A stretch of DNA of 64,000 nucleotides from the NCBI RefSeq assembly GCF_900089605.1, contig NZ_LT594324.1, positions 2,666,001 to 2,730,000 on the forward strand. The letters are read 5' to 3'. The DNA is from Micromonospora narathiwatensis. Its GTDB lineage: Bacteria > Actinomycetota > Actinomycetes > Mycobacteriales > Micromonosporaceae. A program made the translations under genes and the position numbers. Below, one piece after another: positions 37,909-45,144 of the stretch (its first letter is position 1; each line of letters begins with the position of its first letter). The notes beneath the pieces are model-generated. The model was given only the letters and a program-made list of their open reading frames with translations. It was not told the DNA's origin and did not search any database.

Positions 37909-37937
37909 ACCATAGGCCGACCGCGCCGGGACGCCAA
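37909..37937 (-). promoter_or_regulatory. Promoter of the DksA-like gene leader
   Basis: On the minus strand TTGGCG (37937-37932), a 17-nt spacer and TATGGT (37914-37909) make a near-consensus promoter. Six nucleotides separate the -10 from the leader ATG at 37902, as in leaderless transcripts. Confidence 0.6.
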
Positions 37938-38002
37938 CCGCAATGCCGCTTCCGGCGAATCCGGGCGATCCAGCCGTTCGGCGCACCGGGCGACCGGCGA
38001 TG

Positions 38003-38707
38003 TCAGGGCTGGTCGGGGACCAGCTCACCGAACCAGCGGCGGCCCGCCTCGAACGCGTCCCGCACCACCAGTCCGGCGGCTCGGGCGGTGTCGTGGACCG
38101 CCACCGTGTCCAGCCGCGCCCACCGGAATACGCCGCTGCGGCGTACGTCGCCCGTCGGGGAGGTCGAGGTGAGTCGGGCGTGTCCGCGCCACAGGCCGGA
38201 CCCGGGAGGTTCCAGCTCGACGAGGACGGTCCCGTCGGCGCGGATCAGCTCCCGGCACCGGCGGAGCAGCGCGCACGGGTTGCCGCCGATGCCGATGTTG
38301 CCGTCGATCAGCAGGACGTGCGCCCACCGACCCTCGCCGGGCAGGGCGGCGAAGACGTCCCGGTGCAGGGCGACGGCACCGCGCGCCCGGGTGAGCCGCA
38401 CCGCGTACGGGGAGATGTCGACCCCGACGGCGGTCTGGCCGGCCCGGGCCAGGGCGAGCGTGAGCCGACCCGGGCCACAGCCGACGTCCAGGGTCGGGCC
38501 GGCGCACCGGGCCACGATCGCGGCGGTCGCCGGTTCGGGCGGGCCGTGCCAGCGCCGCACCGGCAGCCGGCTGCGCCGGCCGTCGCCCTGCACGAGCCAG
38601 TGCCCGCCCGGCCGTCCGTGCAGGGCCGCGGCGAAGACGTCCTCGGGCTCGTCCCGACGCGTCCGGGGGTCCGGCCGGCCGCCCGCGCCGAGCGCGTCGA
38701 CGGTCAC
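38003..38707 (-). CDS. Class I SAM-dependent methyltransferase
   Basis: 234-residue methyltransferase with Rossmann motif I PTLDVGCGPGRLTLALARAG near residue 75 and following TAVGVDISPYAVRLT. Further blocks include WAHVLLIDGNIGIGGNP and GTVLVELEPPG. The substrate is unknown. The GTG at 38707 overlaps the stop of the DUF2064 gene (GTGA). It is the last gene of a leftward operon with a GT2 glycosyltransferase and a DUF2064 protein, so it may modify a glycosylated envelope component. Confidence 0.88.
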   Translation of the reverse strand: MTVDALGAGGRPDPRTRRDEPEDVFAAALHGRPGGHWLVQGDGRRSRLPVRRWHGPPEPATAAIVARCAGPTLDVGCGPGRLTLALARAGQTAVGVDISPYAVRLTRARGAVALHRDVFAALPGEGRWAHVLLIDGNIGIGGNPCALLRRCRELIRADGTVLVELEPPGSGLWRGHARLTSTSPTGDVRRSGVFRWARLDTVAVHDTARAAGLVVRDAFEAGRRWFGELVPDQP

Positions 38708-39384
38708 CGTCGGCCGTCCGGAGCGGGGGTGGCGAGCAGCCGCGCGACCTGGCGGGCGAACCGGCTCGCCGGCGCCTCGGCGGCGACCGCGAGCGCGTCG
38801 GGCCACTCGTCGACGTCGCGCAGCACCGGCAGTGGCAGGGTGCGCAGGCCCCGGCGGGCGAGGGCCGCCCAGGTACGCCGGCCGGTCCGCGCCGTCGACA
38901 TCGGCACCGCCCGCAACGCGGCGGCCTGCCGGGGGTCGCGCAGCCCCAGCGCCCACCATCCGCCGTCCACGGCCGGGCCGAGCACGGCATCGGCCAGGTC
39001 GAGTCGCCGTACCGCCGCGAGCAGCCGCCCCGTGGTCAGCTGCGGGGTGTCCATGCCGATCTGCAGCACCGGCCGTCCCGGCCAGGCCGCCGCCACGTCG
39101 GCGTGCGCGTTGGCGAGCCGGTCGCCCAGGTCACCGCCGCGCTGCGTCAGCACCGACCAGCCGGCGAGGGCGGCCGTCAGGCCGGCGCCGTCCTCGGCGT
39201 CGGCGACGCGCCCCCGTACGGCCAGCACCGGCGTCACCCCGGGCAGGGCGCGTACGGCGTCGAGGGTGTCGCGCAGCGCCGCGGCGGCGATCCGGGCCGC
39301 CTGGTCGGGGGTGGCCGGCGGGCAGAGCCGGGTCTTCACCGCCCCCGGTACGGGTGCCTTGGCCATCACCAGCAGCACGGTCAT
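38704..39384 (-). CDS. DUF2064 / TIGR04282-type nucleotidyl- or glycosyltransferase-like protein
   Basis: 226-residue GT-A-like protein. The N-terminal MTVLLVMAKAPVPGAVKTRL (with the K..TR pattern of sugar nucleotidyltransferases) and block VLQIGMDTPQLTTGRL, DAVLGPAVDGGWWALGL are typical of DUF2064, also annotated as arsenosugar-type glycosyltransferase. Function is unproven. The ATG at 39384 overlaps the GT2 stop codon by 4 nt and its own stop overlaps the methyltransferase start. The fixed order GT2, DUF2064, methyltransferase suggests they act in sequence. Confidence 0.88.
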   Translation of the reverse strand: MTVLLVMAKAPVPGAVKTRLCPPATPDQAARIAAAALRDTLDAVRALPGVTPVLAVRGRVADAEDGAGLTAALAGWSVLTQRGGDLGDRLANAHADVAAAWPGRPVLQIGMDTPQLTTGRLLAAVRRLDLADAVLGPAVDGGWWALGLRDPRQAAALRAVPMSTARTGRRTWAALARRGLRTLPLPVLRDVDEWPDALAVAAEAPASRFARQVARLLATPAPDGRR

Positions 39385-40055
39385 CGGGGGTGGTCCATGG
39401 TGCGCAGGACCCCGGCGAAGTCGCGGGTGGCGCGCAACGTGCCGCGTACCGAGCCGGAGACCTTGGAGCGGGTGCCGGCGGCGCGCGGGGCGTAGCTGAC
39501 GTCCAGCTCCCGGATCCGCCAGCCGGCCGCGGCGGCACGGATCAGCAGTTCGAGGGGGTAGCCGAAGGCCCGGTCGGTGACGCCCAGGTCGAGCAGGGCG
39601 TCGCGGCGGGCCACCCGGATCGGGCTGAGGTCGCGCAGCGGCACGCCCCGCCGGCGTAGCAGCGCCGCGACGAGGGCGGTGCCGGCGCGGGCGTGCCACG
39701 GCCAGGCCCCGACCGAGACGGGTCGCCGCCGGCCCACCGCCAGGTCGGCGACGTCACCGGCGACCGGGTCGACCAGCGCGGGCAGCTCCGCCGGGTCGAA
39801 GGAGCCGTCGGCGTCGAGGACGCAGACCAGCTCCGCGTCGGCGGCCAGCAGCCCGGCGTGCACGGCGGCGCCGTAGCCCCGCCGGGGCTCGGGCACCACC
39901 CGGGCCCCGTGCCGCGCGGCGACCTCGGCCGAGCCGTCCCGGGAGCCGTTGTCCACCACGATCGCCCGGTAGCCGGGCGGCAGCGCGGTGAGGACACCGG
40001 GCAGGGCGGCGGCCTCGTCGAGGCACGGCAGGACCACGTCGATGGTTGCGGACAT
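39381..40055 (-). CDS. Glycosyltransferase family 2
   Basis: 224-residue GT2 enzyme resembling dolichol-phosphate mannose synthase-like transferases. It has the nucleotide-sugar block IDVVLPCLDEAAALPGVL, VVDNGSRDGSAEVAARHG, and DxD motif LVCVLDADGSFDPAELP. No membrane helices are evident at the C-terminus. The ATG at 40055 gives the standard start; a longer frame from 40085 adds ten residues. It is the first gene of the leftward operon whose upstream region contains phased TTACGG/TTACCGG repeats. A polyprenyl-phosphate acceptor is likely from similarity. Confidence 0.9.
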   Translation of the reverse strand: MSATIDVVLPCLDEAAALPGVLTALPPGYRAIVVDNGSRDGSAEVAARHGARVVPEPRRGYGAAVHAGLLAADAELVCVLDADGSFDPAELPALVDPVAGDVADLAVGRRRPVSVGAWPWHARAGTALVAALLRRRGVPLRDLSPIRVARRDALLDLGVTDRAFGYPLELLIRAAAAGWRIRELDVSYAPRAAGTRSKVSGSVRGTLRATRDFAGVLRTMDHPR

Positions 40056-40103
40056 AGCACCGACGCTAGGCCGCCACCCGGGCACGGACCGGCAGATCGG
40101 ACC

Positions 40104-40138
40104 TTACGGATCTGTTACCGGCGGATCGGTTCTTACCG
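40104..40138. promoter_or_regulatory. Phased direct repeats (site A), possible response-regulator binding site
   Basis: TTACGG (40104-40109) and TTACCGG (40115-40121) start exactly 11 bp apart, and a third copy TTACCG lies at 40133-40138. They lie in the divergent region between the GT2 operon and the GT-C-like membrane protein. The same TTACGG-N5-TTACCGG arrangement occurs at 42791-42808. Direct repeats at 11-bp pitch are typical of OmpR/PhoB-family sites. Confidence 0.6.
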
Positions 40139-40201
40139 ACCGGTGACGATCCGGCCGTTCGGCTGTCGCCGGGCCCGGGAAGGTCGTACCGTCCGGTCGG
40201 C

Positions 40202-41596
40202 ATGGAAACGACCACGAGATGGCCCGCCGCGCCCGGGCGGACGCCGATCCGCCGGTGGCCGGGCGACCTGACCGTGCTGGGCGTCGAGGTCGGGCTGGTG
40301 GCCCTCGCCGCGGCGGTCGGCGCGGTCCTCAACGCCCGCGGGGTGGGGCTGCACGCGGACACCGCCCCGCTGTACGCCACCTGGCGACCGCACGCCGGCT
40401 GGGGCACGCCGGCGGCGCTGCTGGTGGCGGTCGCGGTGGTCGGCGCCGGTACGCGGTGGGCGCGGGTCGCCCGCTGGGGTCCGCTGCTCGGCACGGCCTG
40501 GCTGGCGTCGGCGGCGTGGACGCTGTCGCTGGCGCTGGTGGACGGCTGGTCGGCGGGGTTCGCCGAACGGCTCACCGTGCAGGCGGAGTACCTGCACGAG
40601 GTGCCCGAGGTCCGAAACGTCCCCGCCACGCTGGCCGGGTTCGCCGGGCGCATCCTGGACTTCCGGCCGGACTCGTGGTCGACCCACACGGCCGGTCACC
40701 CGCCCGGCGCGCTGCTGGTCTTCGTCGGGCTGGACCGGATCGGGCTCGGCGGGGGCACCGCGGCCGCGCTGGCCTGCGTACTGGTGGGCACCAGCGTCAC
40801 GGTCTCGGTGCCGGTGGCGGTGCGGGCGCTCGGTGCCGAGTCCGCCGCCCGCGCGGTCCTGCCGTTCCTGGTGCTGCTGCCCGGCGCGGTGTGGGTGGGG
40901 GCGTCGGCGGACGGGCTGTTCGCCGGCGTGGTCGCGGCCGGGCTGGCGCTGCTGGCGGTACGCGGCCGACTGGCCCCGGCCGCCGGCGGACTGGCGCTGG
41001 GCGTCGCGCTGTACCTGTCGTACGGCTTCGCGCTGATCGGCCTGCTGGCGCTGGTGGTGCTGGCGCTGCGCCCGGCGGACCGGGTCGCCGCGCTGCTGTC
41101 CGGGATCGCCGGGGCCGCCGCGGTCGTCGTCGCCGTCACGGCCGCGGGGTTCTGGTGGTGGGACGGCTACCAGCGGGTGGTGGAACGGTACTACCAGGGC
41201 TGGGCGGCCGACCGCCCGTACGGCTACTGGGTGTGGGCGAACCTGGCGGCGCTGGTGCTGTCGGCGGGGCCGGCGCTCGGGCCGGCGCTGTGCCGGGCGG
41301 TGCGGGCCGGGGTGGTGGCGTTCCGCACCGCGCCGCGCGGCCCGGTCGCCCGGTTCGTCGGGTCGGCGGTCGCCGCCGGGCCGACCGTGCTGTTGCCGGT
41401 CGCGGCGGCGGTGGTGGTGCTCGCGGCGGACCTGTCCGGGTTGAGCAAGGCCGAGGTGGAGCGGATCTGGTTGCCGTTCGCGGTGTGGTTGCTGGTCGCC
41501 ACCGCCCACCTGCCGCCGGCGACCCGCCGCTGGTGGCTGGCCGGGCAGGCGGCGACCGCCCTCGCGGTCAACCACCTGCTGTTCACGGTCTCCTGA
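40202..41596 (+). CDS. Polytopic membrane protein, GT-C glycosyltransferase-like
   Basis: 464-residue protein with about eleven hydrophobic helices. A long first extracytoplasmic region contains YLHEVPEVRNVPATLAGFAGRILDFRPDSWSTHTAGHPPGALL-type sequence (about residues 135-175). The acidic/HPPG loop resembles GT-C (ArnT/mannosyltransferase-like) enzymes that use polyprenyl-phosphate sugars. The gene is divergent from the GT2 operon, so GT2 may make the lipid-linked donor and this protein may use it. A TACCGT at 40187-40192 suggests a promoter ending 9 nt before the ATG. I cannot name the substrate. Confidence 0.8.
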   Translation: METTTRWPAAPGRTPIRRWPGDLTVLGVEVGLVALAAAVGAVLNARGVGLHADTAPLYATWRPHAGWGTPAALLVAVAVVGAGTRWARVARWGPLLGTAWLASAAWTLSLALVDGWSAGFAERLTVQAEYLHEVPEVRNVPATLAGFAGRILDFRPDSWSTHTAGHPPGALLVFVGLDRIGLGGGTAAALACVLVGTSVTVSVPVAVRALGAESAARAVLPFLVLLPGAVWVGASADGLFAGVVAAGLALLAVRGRLAPAAGGLALGVALYLSYGFALIGLLALVVLALRPADRVAALLSGIAGAAAVVVAVTAAGFWWWDGYQRVVERYYQGWAADRPYGYWVWANLAALVLSAGPALGPALCRAVRAGVVAFRTAPRGPVARFVGSAVAAGPTVLLPVAAAVVVLAADLSGLSKAEVERIWLPFAVWLLVATAHLPPATRRWWLAGQAATALAVNHLLFTVS

Positions 41597-41644
41597 CGTC
41601 CGTGCGCGGGACGACGCGGACGCTCAGGGCGGGCGGACGGACGG

Positions 41645-42706
41645 TCAGGCGGGCAGGGCCGCCGGATCGCGCAGCGGGTCGGTGGCGAAGGCGGCGACCC
41701 CGTCGGCGAACCCGACCCGGGCGGTGTAGCCGAGCAGGTCGGTCGCCCGGCGCGGGTCGGCGACGACGTGCCGCACGTCGGCGGCCCGGGCGCCGCCGAC
41801 GACCAGCGGCGCCGGACCGGACATCGCGGTGGCCAGGGCGGTGGCCAGGTCACCGACGGTACGCGGCTCCCCGGAGCAGATGTTGAGGGGCACCAGGGGT
41901 TGCGGCGGTGGCGCGGTGAGCGCGAGCAGGTTGGCCCGCGCCACGTCGGTGACGTGGACGAAGTCCCGCCGCTGCCGGCCGTCCTCCAGCACGCGCGGCG
42001 GCCGGCCCCCGGCCAGCTCGGACCGGAAGATCGAGGCCACCCCGGCGTACGGGGTGTCGCGGGCCATCCGGGGCCCGTAGACGTTGTGGTAGCGCAGCGC
42101 CCACACCCCGCCGCCGGTCTGCCGCGCCCAGGCGCCGGCCAGGTGTTCCTGGGCCAGCTTGCTGGCCGCGTACGTGCTGCGCGGCTCCAGCGGGGCGTCC
42201 TCGGGGACCAGGACGGGGGTGAGAGTGCCGGCGCACTCCGGGCAGGTCGGGTCGTAGCGCTCGGCGGCCAGGTCGACGGGGTGGCGCGGGGCGGGTCGGA
42301 CGACGCGGTGCCGGGCGCACTCGTAGCGCCCCTCGCCGTAGACCACCATGGAGCTGGCGAGCACCAGCCGGCGCACCCCGGCCCGGTGCATGGCGGCCAA
42401 CAGGACCGCCGTGGCGTAGTCGTTGTGGCTGGCGTACCCGGGGGCGTCCGACGGGTCGAGCCCGTGCCCGACCATGGCGGCCTGGTGGCACACCGCGTCG
42501 ACCCCGGGCAGCAGCCGGTCGAGCAGGTCCGCGTCGCGGACGTCACCGACCACCGGGGCGTGCCGCCGGGACCACTCGGGCAGCTCACCGCCGTGTGCCT
42601 GGGGCAGCAGCGCGTCCAGCGCCACCACCTCGTGTCCCTCGGCGGCGAGCAGGTCGGCGACCTGCGACCCGATGAAACCGGCCGCGCCGGTGACCAGTAT
42701 CCGCAT
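41645..42706 (-). CDS. NAD-dependent epimerase/dehydratase (extended SDR)
   Basis: 353-residue extended SDR enzyme. The N-terminal NAD site is MRILVTGAAGFIGSQVADLL, the catalytic region ASSMVVYGEGRYECA and YAASKLAQEHL (Tyr-xxx-Lys), and VYGPRMARDTPYAG and FVHVTDVARANLLAL follow. A short insert with CPECAG near residue 155 is unusual for sugar epimerases but common in actinomycete members of this cluster type. It probably acts on a nucleotide-sugar, supplying the neighbouring transferases. The ATG at 42706 is preceded by no strong ribosome site. Confidence 0.9.
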   Translation of the reverse strand: MRILVTGAAGFIGSQVADLLAAEGHEVVALDALLPQAHGGELPEWSRRHAPVVGDVRDADLLDRLLPGVDAVCHQAAMVGHGLDPSDAPGYASHNDYATAVLLAAMHRAGVRRLVLASSMVVYGEGRYECARHRVVRPAPRHPVDLAAERYDPTCPECAGTLTPVLVPEDAPLEPRSTYAASKLAQEHLAGAWARQTGGGVWALRYHNVYGPRMARDTPYAGVASIFRSELAGGRPPRVLEDGRQRRDFVHVTDVARANLLALTAPPPQPLVPLNICSGEPRTVGDLATALATAMSGPAPLVVGGARAADVRHVVADPRRATDLLGYTARVGFADGVAAFATDPLRDPAALPA

Positions 42707-42756
42707 GCGGGTCAGGGTAGGTCGGCGGAGGGTCGCGGCGGGGCTGGTCGGCGAAG

Positions 42757-42808
42757 CCGTAAGGACCTCGCAACATGGCCGGTCGACGTGCCGGTAAGGC
42801 TTCCGTAA
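42757..42808. promoter_or_regulatory. Phased direct repeats (site B), matching site A
   Basis: On the minus strand TTACGG (42808-42803), AAGCC and TTACCGG (42797-42791) reproduce the site A arrangement with the same 5-nt gap. A further TTACGG lies at 42762-42757. The site is between the leftward epimerase and the rightward oxidoreductase. Confidence 0.6.
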
Positions 42809-42897
42809 TCCGGCAATCCGGGCCTCTTTGGCGGCGCCGCCCGTAGCCTGCCGGAGAGGAAGCGGGCGTCCCGTCGTCGCATACGTGAGGAGAACCG

Positions 42898-44280
42898 ATG
42901 AGCGCGCACAGCACTGGCCCGGCCGGGGATTCCCCGGTCCGGTCGGGCGGCGCGCCGCTCGGCCGCCCGGCCTACGGCTCTCCCCGCCGGTGGTGGGCGT
43001 TCCTGGCCGAGCATCCGCCACCCGGCGCCGCGACGCTGAATCGGCGGTGGCGCAGCCCGCTGCGCGGCCCGTGGCTCACCTCCGTGTACGGGGTGGTCCT
43101 GCTCGTCGGCCTGCCGCTGGTGTTCGTCACCGGCCTGCTGGACTACCTCGCCTACGCCCCGCAGTTCGGCCAGGCGTTCCCGCATGACGTCGGGTGGCTG
43201 CGGCTGCCGCCGTTCGACTGGCCGACCCGTCCGTCCTGGCTGTTCCGCCTCACCCAGGGCCTGCACGTGGGACTCGGGATCACGCTGATCCCGGTCGTGC
43301 TGGCCAAACTCTGGTCGGTGCTGCCGAAGCTGTTCGACTGGCCGCCGGCCCGCTCGGTGGCGCAGGTGCTGGAGCGGCTGTCCCTGCTTCTGCTGGTCGG
43401 CGGGATCCTGTTCGAGATCGCCACCGGCCTGCTCGACATCCAGTACGCGTACCTGTTCGGCTTCGACTTCTACACCGCCCACTACTTCGGCGCGTGGGTG
43501 TTCGTCGCCGCGCTGGTCACGCACGTGGCGCTCAAATGGCGACGGATGCGCAGCGCGCTGCGGTCCCGGCCGTTGCGCCGGGAGCTGGCCACCGGCCGCG
43601 CGGCGACCCGACCCGAGCGGCCCGACCCGGACGGGTTGGTGGCCGTCCGGCCCGGGCCGGCCACGATGAGCCGGCGCGGCGCGCTCGCCCTGGTCGGTGG
43701 CCTGTCGGTGCTGCTCGCCGCGCTCACCGTGGGCCAGCACCTCAACGGGCCCTGGCGGCGCACCGCGCTGCTGCTGCCCAGGGGCCGGCAGCCCGGCACC
43801 GGCCCGACCGGTTTTCCGGTCAACCGGACCGCGGTCGCCGCCGGCGTCGACGCCGCGGACACCGGGCCGGGGTGGCGGCTCAGCCTGCGGGCGAACGGGC
43901 GCACCGTCACCGTGGACCGCGCCGGCCTGCTGGCCATGGCCCAGCACACCGCCACGCTGCCGATCGCCTGCGTGGAGGGGTGGTCGACCGTGCAGACCTG
44001 GACCGGCGTACGGCTGCGCGACCTCGCCGCCCTGGTCAGGGCGGGCCGGATCGGCGCGGCACACGTCCGCTCGCTGGAGCGGACGGGGCTGTTCCGGCAG
44101 GCCACCCTGCAGGCCAACCAGGTGCTCGACGCGGACTCCCTGCTCGCGTTGCGGGTCAACGGCGTCGACCTCACCCTCGACCACGGTTACCCGGCGCGGG
44201 TCATCGTCCCGGCCCTGCCCGGGGTGCACTGCACGAAGTGGGTCGCGGAGATCGAATTCCAGGGGCGTACGGATGGGTGA
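42898..44280 (+). CDS. Cytochrome b-type membrane domain fused to sulfite-oxidase-like molybdopterin domain
   Basis: 460-residue fusion. The N-terminal half has four membrane helices with His residues placed as heme b ligands (QGLHVGLGITL in helix 2; TAHYFGAW and THVALKW in helix 4). A fifth helix near RRGALALVGGLSVLLAALT leads to an extracytoplasmic molybdopterin domain of the sulfite oxidase/YedY superfamily; the cofactor Cys is Cys358 in PIACVEGWSTVQTW. It joins in one chain the functions of MsrQ-like heme and MsrP-like reductase proteins. The Moco domain is short (about 160 residues). A GAGGAG ribosome site precedes the ATG. Confidence 0.85.
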   Translation: MSAHSTGPAGDSPVRSGGAPLGRPAYGSPRRWWAFLAEHPPPGAATLNRRWRSPLRGPWLTSVYGVVLLVGLPLVFVTGLLDYLAYAPQFGQAFPHDVGWLRLPPFDWPTRPSWLFRLTQGLHVGLGITLIPVVLAKLWSVLPKLFDWPPARSVAQVLERLSLLLLVGGILFEIATGLLDIQYAYLFGFDFYTAHYFGAWVFVAALVTHVALKWRRMRSALRSRPLRRELATGRAATRPERPDPDGLVAVRPGPATMSRRGALALVGGLSVLLAALTVGQHLNGPWRRTALLLPRGRQPGTGPTGFPVNRTAVAAGVDAADTGPGWRLSLRANGRTVTVDRAGLLAMAQHTATLPIACVEGWSTVQTWTGVRLRDLAALVRAGRIGAAHVRSLERTGLFRQATLQANQVLDADSLLALRVNGVDLTLDHGYPARVIVPALPGVHCTKWVAEIEFQGRTDG

Positions 44281-44743
44281 CCTCGCGGCCCGGTTCCGGT
44301 CGGCGTACGGGGCGCCGCTCGGGCACCTGCCGCTGCTCGCCGGCGCCTTCGCCGTCACCGGGTGGGTGGCGCTGCGGCTCACCGCCGAGCCGACCGCCGG
44401 CCGGATGCTGGTCTGGTTCGTCGGCGCGGCGATCGCCCACGACCTCGTGCTGTTCCCGGTCTACGGACTGGCCGACGCGGTGCTGCGGCGGGCGCCGGGC
44501 CTGCGCGCGGTGCCGGCGTCGGGCCCGGCGCCGCTGAACCACGTTCGCGTGCCGGCCCTGGCCTCGGGACTGCTGTTCCTGGTCCACCTGCCCGGCATCC
44601 TCCGACTCGGCCGGCCGACCTACCTGGCCGCGTCCGGGCAGGACCAGCGGCCGTTCGTCATCCGTTGGCTGCTCGCCACGGCCGCCCTCTTCCTGGCCAG
44701 CGCCGTCGTCTACGCGTTGAGGCGGTGGGCCCGGCGCCGGTGA
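44273..44743 (+). CDS. Small membrane protein of unknown function
   Basis: 156-residue protein with about four helices (GHLPLLAGAFAVTGWVALRL, MLVWFVGAAIAHDLVLFPVYGL, VPALASGLLFLVHLPGIL, WLLATAALFLASAVVYAL). The ATG at 44273 overlaps the end of the oxidoreductase gene by 8 nt, so it is cotranslated with it. His and Arg residues near helix ends could bind heme, but nothing is diagnostic. A partner or assembly role for the fused oxidoreductase is inferred from the overlap. Confidence 0.85.
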   Translation: MGDLAARFRSAYGAPLGHLPLLAGAFAVTGWVALRLTAEPTAGRMLVWFVGAAIAHDLVLFPVYGLADAVLRRAPGLRAVPASGPAPLNHVRVPALASGLLFLVHLPGILRLGRPTYLAASGQDQRPFVIRWLLATAALFLASAVVYALRRWARRR

Positions 44744-45144
44744 CCGGCCGCCCCCGAATGGCACCGGGCGTCGCGTTCAACGGCGATCCGCGACACTCGT
44801 CGACGAGTGATGCGATTCGCGTGTGGCAGCGCGGAAATTGCCGCTTACCGCGTCGTGACCCGGCGAGCTGTCGTATCCCTGAGTTCAACCTGGACGCCGG
44901 CCTGGTGTCGATCGACAATCACGCTGACCGTCGTGCGCGCGCTGCCGTCCCACGGGAACTGAATCCTGATCATGTCGGCCGGCCCGGTCCGACCCGAGGC
45001 CGTACCGACATGAGGAGCTGAAGGGACGAGCACGGAGACCGTGGGCCGCCCACGCCCTCGCGAGGTGGCGCACCCGGGCGTCGGACGCGACCCGACCGGA
45101 CGTCGCCAGCCCCGGCCGACCCGTCGCCCCGGCCAGGGGACCGG
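44744..45144. other. 400-bp region without a confident gene; contains a 16-bp perfect palindrome
   Basis: CACTCGTCGACGAGTG (44794-44809) is a perfect palindrome. A leftward 42-codon frame (ATG near 44970, beginning MIRIQFPWDGSART) has beta-strand-like sequence and fair codon use but no ribosome site or homologue I recognise. Lower GC than the surroundings suggests a regulatory region or gene remnant. Confidence 0.4.
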
